Positions 57,546 to 64,000 of a stretch of 64,000 bases of DNA are shown in pieces (the first letter of the stretch is position 1; the number at the start of each line of letters is the position of its first letter). The position numbers and the translations under genes are program-made. Origin of the DNA: Gymnopus androsaceus JB14 (taxonomy: Eukaryota > Basidiomycota > Agaricomycetes > Agaricales > Omphalotaceae); contig ML769455.1 of NCBI GenBank assembly GCA_009733575.1, positions 186,001 through 250,000 of the forward strand, in the 5' to 3' direction. The notes below the pieces were generated by a model. That model had not been told where the DNA came from. It saw nothing but the letters and a program-made list of their open reading frames with translations, and made no database searches.

Positions 57546-60500
57546 TAGTGATAAGCACAGGGGTCCCACGGGGCTCCAAATCTGCACCCGCACCCGTACC
57601 CGCTATGACGGGTCATAAACTGTCACGGGTTGGCGGGCCTCCCGCTACCCGTCCCTCAAAAATTCACCCGTCGTGACTAAAGACTTCAAAAAGGCATTTA
57701 GAATTTAGAATTATGACTAATATAAAATGTCCAGAAGTACCCTAGCATTAATAAGTAAAGTGTATAAGTATTAGGCTGTCCCAAAGCCTGGTTCAACCTC
57801 CTCCAACATAGCTACCTTCTTGACATCATCATCCTTGACCAAACCTGCCAAGCTCCATGCACCCAAACACATCAGTGCCCTTGCTGTTTCGCCTGAAAGC
57901 CAATTTTGGATACTACTAATGAGTAGACGACCCCGACTAAATTGTTGTTCTACAAATACAGTCGTTGCTGTGTAGGGGCTTTGTTAGCATGAGATATGGG
58001 AAATGGAGAATGTACATACGAGGAACTGAAAGATAATCTCAGGCAAGGCGCGAAAGCACAGGATATTCTTCCGAGTTATTGTGCCACCATTTTAGCACAT
58101 CCCCTACACCTTGGACTCACAGTTCCATGAGATATGTTGCTAGTTCATTGAACGCGGTTGACGTTGAAGCTACTGGCTCATTGTCCAGCTCCATCTCATC
58201 AAACATATTGTCAGATGAAGTACGCGAAAGTTCCTGCAAGCAATAGAATCACTTGAGACTCAATAAAATGAATAAACATAAGTAAAGAACACCAACTGAG
58301 CGAGGTTGTATGTCTTCTGTGAGATCCATGGTGGCTTCAAGGAAAGCAGACTGGTATTCAGTGAAAACATCCTCGGCGAGTTTTCGAGCATCCAAAATCT
58401 CTGTCCTAGACCAATGATTATCCTCAAAATAACCAAGCTTGTATCGTGGATGCAAAACTAGAATGGCATGAGATTGATACATATACACAGATAAATACAG
58501 AAAAAACTTACTCATTGCGAGATGATAGACTCGACTAAGATCTGTATTCAAGTAGTAACGATTAAGAGTTCCCTTGGCAGCAAGCAGAGCAACCTTCATG
58601 GGAACAGAGAAAGTGGTGGAAGCATCAATGTTGGGCTTGCGTGAGATACCGGTAGCGAGTAGCAAATCAAGTTTGTCCATGGCAGGAATAACCGTGGCAA
58701 CAGTGGCAGAGGCTCGAGAGAAATAAAGAGTTGCATCCTTGAAAGCCTAAAGCTATCGTTGAAAAGTATTCCAAAGACCAGAAGAACATGGATGTACTTG
58801 GAGAGTATCTCTCAGATTCTCAACAATCTCCCACTCCATCTTCGTAAGTAAACAGCCAGCTAATTCAGTAGGAAAGTCAACGACAAGCTGGACAATGGCT
58901 GCTTTATATGTGAAAGCAACATTGAGAAGATCGAAGGTTGAATTCCACCTAGTTTTCACGTCACGCGGGATCTGCTTAGCAGGCAGGTTGAGTGAGACCA
59001 CAATTTCTTTCCATCTTGGTAGAAGCTTCGTGCTTGAGTTGATGGTTTTATTCGAAATACGACAGAGCTATAAACACTTTATTAAAAGAAAGGAAAAAGA
59101 AAAGAAAATTGTAACATACCTTTACTAATGCAGAACGGATCTCTTTGGTCTTGTCAAGGAAAGTAGCTCGTTCCTCCTCAAGCATTACTGCCAAGGAGTC
59201 AAAGTCGTCGTCATCATCATCATGTTCAGGAGTCAACCTCTCAATATCGCCCAGTTGCTGAAAGAGTTCATCAAGATTGATCACATCTGTGTCATTCTTT
59301 TCCGCATGCTGAGAAGAGTCTTCATCATCATTGTCTGTATTGTTGGCCGCAGTGTTCGAGGAGGAGCCGGGAGGATCAAACATTTGCAACAGACTCTTTG
59401 CGACCAGGTTTATTACATGGGCAAAGCAGCGAGTGTGGTCTGCTTCTCTGTCAAAGAATGGCAAAGCCTGACAGGACATTAGCAATTATTGACCTAAGAC
59501 GAATGGAATGCTTACCACTGCAAGTGCCGAGACCATCTTGTTGTTATTGGATGCATTACCGGCTACAATGCTGATAATATGCTCCTCAATACCAAAGTCT
59601 TTGAAGACCTGATGGAGTGATTCTGCAAGATTGTCACCAGTATGAGCCTGTGGCAAAGTAAGTAAAGAAAAATGATACGAAAGTAAAAATCAACCTTGGG
59701 CACTTCAAAAAAGTCTAGGATTGTATTAACCATCTTCCCCTCCTCCTCCCAATGGCCAGTAACCGCAACATAAGCATGATGGTTTGGTGATGTCCAAGCA
59801 TCCGTTCCGATACTGATACAAGAGTCTTGCATCTGTAAACATGTTAGCAATGCATTCAAACCTTCGATCCAAGTCAAAACATACTTGAAGTTTCTTCGCC
59901 AATCTACGTCAAGTCCGTGTAAAAAGAGACTTTGTGTCTCAAGCAACTGTTGTTGGATGAGGGACATACGCTTCAGGGCGACCAGACTTCATTAACTTGT
60001 TGAATCCTTGATCCAGTGCAATGCTGAAAGGACAAAGGCTTTCAGCTACCCAATGTACAAATTCAGTGCTGAAGTTCACAATACAATGAGTAATGGCTTG
60101 CATACTGATAAGTGAATCCATACCGAGTTTCTGCCTTTGTCAAAGGGACATGGGAATACACGTCCTTCCCAGTAGAAGCTATGCGCTTGAATGCGTCTGT
60201 AAGCTTCCCATTCCTTGACTTTCCATGCTTGCTAACAAGCTCTCGCACCTTACTCAGGTCCTTGAGATCTGTCGCTGCGTTCACTGTGTCCTCTCCCCAA
60301 CACTTCTTTGCATGTTCTTGAAGAGCTTTCATTGAATTTGCGTCCTTCGTAGTTGTATTCCTGTACTTGCAGTGACCACATCCACAAGCAGCACACATAA
60401 AGACGTGATGAAGCTTCCCTTGTCAATACTCAATGCCAACATCACCCTTGTAGAATGCATAGATGGCGCTGGTCCAGGTTTTCTTCAGATTTTCTGTGAT

Positions 60501-62028
60501 TCAATTAGTGTCAATGCTATACCTCCCAACTCATGATACTTACCGAGTTTAGTTCGATCATCATCGTTTGAACCATCATCATCCTCCACAACTACTGTAT
60601 TATTCCTTTTGCCCCTAGTTTCACCGTCCAAACTCTCAGAACGGGTAGATGCTGCAACGGACTCAGCATCATTTACTTGAAAAGAGCCTATTAATGTTAC
60701 ATGTGCGTCAATACGAACACAATTAAGTTACAGAAATATACACGCACTAGCATTGGACGTTGCTACCAACTGAAGCGAAGTGGTTGAGGAGGCGTTGGAA
60801 TCAGTCCTCCTACGTGAGGTGCTAGCCTGTCTTGGGGTATTGCTGGTCATCCCAGGTTGAGTGTTCTTCTTGGGAGTTAGGAAGGAGATAGTTTTTGAGA
60901 CAGAGGTAGCAGCTTTCTCCCTGACCTTTGCGGATTTGCTTGGTCGTTTAGTCAAAATGCTGGCAGAGCTCGAACTTGAGCCTGAATCAGATGTCCCAGG
61001 TTGTTTAGGAGGCATGGCAAAGGAATAATGAGTCGATGAATACTTTGCATTTCTTTTAACTATGCAGGCGGAATATCTTTGATACATATTGGAATTGCGA
61101 GTGGGTAACAGTGCATAACAGAGAATGGAAAGGAGTACAATTTCGATCCCAATTTCAATCCCTGTAAAAGCAAAAGAATAAGTAACGGAGGAAACTGGTG
61201 AAAAGCAAAGAAACACGTACCAAACAATGCCTAGAGTAGTGCATAACCTGTAGTGATGTTGAGGAAGGCATCGGCAGCCGACACACATTTCCAAATACTT
61301 GACGTTTGACTGTGCGACGGCGGCCACTGAGAAGAAAAATCAGTTGTTGCAATGAAAACATTGAAAGAACAAACTCTGAATGGAGAGCAAAGCTCACATA
61401 GTTGGGGTCATACGCCATACAGCTGAGAGCTAGAGTGAGTGCTGCCGGAGCGTGCATTGTGAAAGTATTGGGTGCCAAAAATGGACAAGTGGAGAGGAAA
61501 GTCCAACATTTTGATGCGAGACAGATGAAAGACCCTTGAGCTGGAGATGGAGGTAGGAATGGTGGGTTGTCATGAGAGGAGAGAGTATTTGTACTGTACG
61601 ACCACCAGGATCATACTGGGCGGTGATAGCGGAAATGTAATCTTTGTCGTAATCGGAGGATTTTGAGTGTCGGTAAGTGCAGCGTTCAAACAGACATGAC
61701 TCACCTTTGAGAGGACATCCTAATTGGAGAGGTGCAGGATTATTGCAAGGTGCACTCCCAGTGAGTGCATACCAAGCCGTAACAGAGGAGCAAGTTCAAG
61801 AGTAAGCTAGCAGTCTTGTTGATCAACACCATTATGCCACACTCGATCTGGTTCTCCCAAGGACGTTAACTCCGATCAAGCTGTCAATCAATTAAATTCC
61901 AAGGGGCAGGCTTGGCATCTGGATCCGGAGCGCGGGTGCAATAATACTTCACGGGTGGAGTAAAAATTCAAAACTCAACCCGTACCCATACCCGTGGTCC
62001 CCTGTACCTGTACCCATGCTCATCACTA
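57546..62028. mobile_element. hAT-superfamily DNA transposon
   Basis: 4,483 bp element. Terminal inverted repeats begin TAGTGATAAGCA at the left and TAGTGATGAGCA at the right, the hAT TIR pattern, with 8 bp target duplications. Subterminal sequence at both ends is rich in ACCCGTACCC-type words. It carries one BED-finger transposase on the minus strand. It has inserted in an F-box-related gene of the same orientation. Confidence 0.83.
57771..61015 (-). CDS. hAT transposase (BED zinc finger, hATC dimerisation)
   Basis: Cut-and-paste transposase. ATG 61015 starts a serine-rich N-terminus with a basic patch; a BED zinc finger follows (CAACGCGHCKYRN with a downstream ALQEHAKKCWG His/Cys). Then LDQGFNKLMKSGRPEAY, the RNase-H-like core CISIGTDAWTSPNHHAYVAVTGHW, FGIEEHIISIVAGNASNNNKMV, TRCFAHVINLVAKSLL, the DVKTRWNSTFDLLNVAF block, HPRYKLGYFEDNHWS, and the hATC domain SEEYPVLSRLA..YLSVPATTVFVEQQFSRGRLLIS at the end (stop 57771-57773). 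At least nine introns. One stop interrupts SRLA*DYLS in the reading checked, perhaps an indel. The element could be recently active, given near-complete coding and TSD. Confidence 0.82.
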
Positions 62029-62129
62029 CGCTTTTGTATTGTCATAAGCTCCTTAGATTCTTGAAGTATATTGCAAATGATGCTGAGAACATCTTGGTCA
62101 AGGTCAAGGATGAGTCGAATGGGAGGCAT
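62029..62129 (-). pseudogene. F-box-related protein, 5' part beyond the hAT element
   Basis: From ATG 62129 the minus strand reads IRLILDLDQDVLSIICNIL, then QESKELMTIQK, the N-terminus typical of this F-box-like family, and runs into the transposon end at 62028. Reading resumes on the far side (57537 downward) as RASSELSCFL. This is the other half of the gene at 56393. Confidence 0.65.
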
Positions 62130-62669
62130 GATGGAGAGTTACTACCTCACCATGAATCATGGTGTTTTATAACTCTCTCCTTTTGCATAGCCTCGCACTT
62201 GTCCAATCAGCGAATTGAGATGTCAATAGTTAAGCATAGTAGCTCTATTACTTTGCACTGGGAGTGCCGGCAAGCGCTTGCCAGCCCCTTTGCTACTATG
62301 AATGCAACAATAACAATTTATCATAATTATTTCGGTCTTGCGAACAATCTTCAAGCAGTGATATATCTAGTTTTATTATAAATTACAAACTTGCCCTGAC
62401 AGACGTATGTTCCTGCAAATTCCACAACAACCTACAGCAGCCCATACTGTAGCACCAGTGCAAGAAGCTATTGAATATCACTTATCAAATTCGCTTTAAA
62501 TTTGCTTTTGGTTAGTCCATGTCAACTTGAGCCACCGCCATGCAATCTGCCAATCCACTTTGCTACAAAAGCCACTTGAGTGTCCAGTATCAATCGCCAA
62601 GCGGCCACTATAGATTCTGACGTCCTATCAAACTTCTTACAGGGTTACCCAAAACTAAGTAAGTACTTA
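62130..62669. other. Intergenic spacer
   Basis: Upstream region of the split F-box-related gene. No further gene recognised. Confidence 0.35.
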
Positions 62670-62795
62670 CATTCGTCTGTTGTCCTGTGGAAAGAAAATG
62701 GAAACACAACAAAATTCAGAGTCTATAATCTAGCCTTCTTATGGAAGCTCGCCAATCTCTGATGTGCATGAGTTGCTAGACGCCAAAGCATCAAT
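62670..62795 (+). pseudogene. Copied fragment of COG1 3' region
   Basis: Matches COG1 ~52052-52185: shared TGGAAAGAAAATGG, AAATTCAGA, ATGATCTAGCCTTCTT-like and AGTTGCTAGA..CCAAAGC words, with substitutions and small deletions that destroy the frame. No surrounding COG1 sequence is present. Confidence 0.65.
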
Positions 62796-63644
62796 GAATC
62801 CTTCTCTTCTCTTTGAAGGAGGATGCAGCTAGCGGTGGTGGTGGTGGTGGTGGCGTGTCGGTTCAGAAACTCTCATCGAAGGCTGGCGAGCTACAGCAGG
62901 GCTTTCATATAGAGGGACGAGGATGGGAGTACGTGTCTTTTGCCCACAGGCTTTGGAGCGAAAGTAATTTCCGGCAGCAAGAAGAGGAGGTGGCCATGTA
63001 GTTTTGGAGGGTGCTGGATTTTGGTGGTGGTGGCGCATGGCAGACCAGGACTCGTTTCATATTTGTGAAGGCGGAGGGGGTAAGAGTTCCACAGACTCTA
63101 TCGAATATTCGACCTGCATTGGCTTTGGTGATGAATTACAAGCGGGGCAATGTCGAAGTTGTCTCTTCGAGCTCTATAGCAGAGTAGTTTGGCTCTAGAG
63201 ATCTCCGTGAAGTGGGATAACGATGATTCTTTCGGGGAAATAGCAGGTGACTCAATGTCCTTGAGGGCGACCTGGCAGATTCATGAACTATTCGAGTCGA
63301 AGAATCCTTGGGTGACAGACTCCAAGACTTTGGCAGTAGTTTGAAGGGCTGCACAAAATTTTCAGCTGTTTGTGAAAGGGAGTTAGAATATGTGTTCATC
63401 AGGATTGACAAGATGGATTCAGATGGAGAGGGATTCAAAGCGGGCTCTTGGCGCTTATCTGGCGCCTATTCACAAGTTGATCTCTCTAACTGTTACATTC
63501 ATAACCAGTGCTCTTTGGCAGCTCAAATTTCCCATATCAATGTCGTTGATACAAAGCGCAGAAGCTGCTCAATCTTCGTTTGAACGTATCCCAATAATGT
63601 AAATAGATCCTGAAGTTTCCCAAACAACTTACTTCGTTAACAAG
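62796..63644. other. Uncertain region with (GGT)n run
   Basis: A GGT-rich run lies at ~62832-62853. Several short open frames (for example WDNDDSFGEIAGDSMSLRATWQIHELFES near 63210) may be gene relics, but no family is recognised. Confidence 0.3.
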
Positions 63645-64000
63645 CCTTCCAGTGATCTCAAACACCTCAATAGTCCAGATGCTTCTCTACAAAAAAGTCT
63701 GGCTAGGGAGATACGCAAGGTAAGCTTATTGTCGTCATCGTAAGTAGTACTTTAGATGAAGTCCGAAGGCATGCATCGACGTCGGCTTTTTCTACATTCA
63801 AAATCACGGTCTCCCCGGGGCCCTTATTGAAGACTTCTTATGGGAATCCAAGGAGTTCTTTTCTTTGCCGCTGGAATCCAAACTTAAGGAAGGTTGACCA
63901 TAACCACTTATAAGCCGTTGGTACTCACAGCTCGACATAGATTCACAATAAAATCACTCCCAACTTGATGGGATATTCATCTTTACTCAGGTAAGGTTGG
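63645..64000 (+). CDS. 2OG-Fe(II) oxygenase, N-terminal part (runs off window)
   Basis: Beginning of an isopenicillin-N-synthase-like dioxygenase. Readable segments: LNSPDASLQKSLAREIRK, an intron at ~63721-63755, then KACIDVGFFYIQNHGLPGALIEDFLWESKEFFSLPLESKLKE, the DIOX_N region (DVGFFYIxNHG is diagnostic), then a further intron. The iron-binding HxD...H and RxS motifs would lie beyond the window. The exact start codon is unclear because a one-base slip near 63655 separates the PVI start from DLKHLNS. Substrate cannot be inferred. Confidence 0.65.

Noticed and set aside
62829..63038. Histidine-rich minus-strand peptide ending in HHHHHH
   Set aside because: Produced by the (GGT)n run read on the opposite strand.
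1..64000. Pheromone precursor or pheromone-receptor (B locus) genes
   Set aside because: No short CaaX-type precursor in a plausible context and no seven-helix STE3-like protein was seen.

Overview
This window looks like nuclear DNA of a mushroom-forming basidiomycete (Agaricomycetes; suborder Marasmiineae is only a guess, from an F-box-related family typical of that group). The genes have many 45-70 bp GT-AG introns, tRNA-Lys genes carry introns, and a divergent HD1/HD2 homeodomain pair lies on the same contig as the mitochondrial intermediate peptidase (MIP) and glycogenin genes, the classic flanking markers of the mushroom A (HD) mating-type locus.

Layout. 1-5.7 kb: the divergent HD1 (minus) and HD2 (plus) mating-type genes share a 194 bp promoter. 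5.7-24.8 kb: an accessory zone. It holds four three-exon genes for one small single-pass membrane protein family, three of them interleaved with decayed HD pieces: an HD1 remnant near 9 kb, an HD1/HD2 chimera near 18 kb and an HD2 downstream flank near 21 kb. It also holds F-box fragments, copies of a short dispersed repeat, a CE16/SGNH esterase, a DUF7721-like protein and a short-chain dehydrogenase. 24.8-35 kb: two intron-bearing tRNA-Lys genes, lariat debranching enzyme DBR1, an alanine-rich LEA-like protein, a Zn2Cys6 transcription factor, a foldback MITE and the Paf1-complex subunit CDC73. 35.5-52.5 kb: a syntenic housekeeping block of glycogenin, an ABC1/ADCK2-like kinase, MIP, a WHIM1-type protein, a FAM32A homologue, a TMEM115 homologue and COG1. 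53.8-64 kb: a RasGEF, an F-box-related gene split by a 4.5 kb hAT transposon with an 8 bp target duplication, a copied COG1 fragment and the 5' part of a 2OG-Fe(II) oxygenase.

How it works together. HD1 and HD2 proteins from compatible mates dimerise into the regulator of dikaryon development. The flanking housekeeping genes are probably linked by synteny, not function. The accessory zone between HD and MIP has grown by duplication, so MIP lies about 36 kb from HD2.

Caution. Single-base indels break otherwise well conserved reading frames in HD1, HD2, MIP, ABC1, the SDR, the Zn2Cys6 factor and one membrane-protein gene, often in homopolymers. Consensus errors are more likely than parallel pseudogenisation, so gene coordinates here span the whole inferred gene, introns and apparent frameshifts included.
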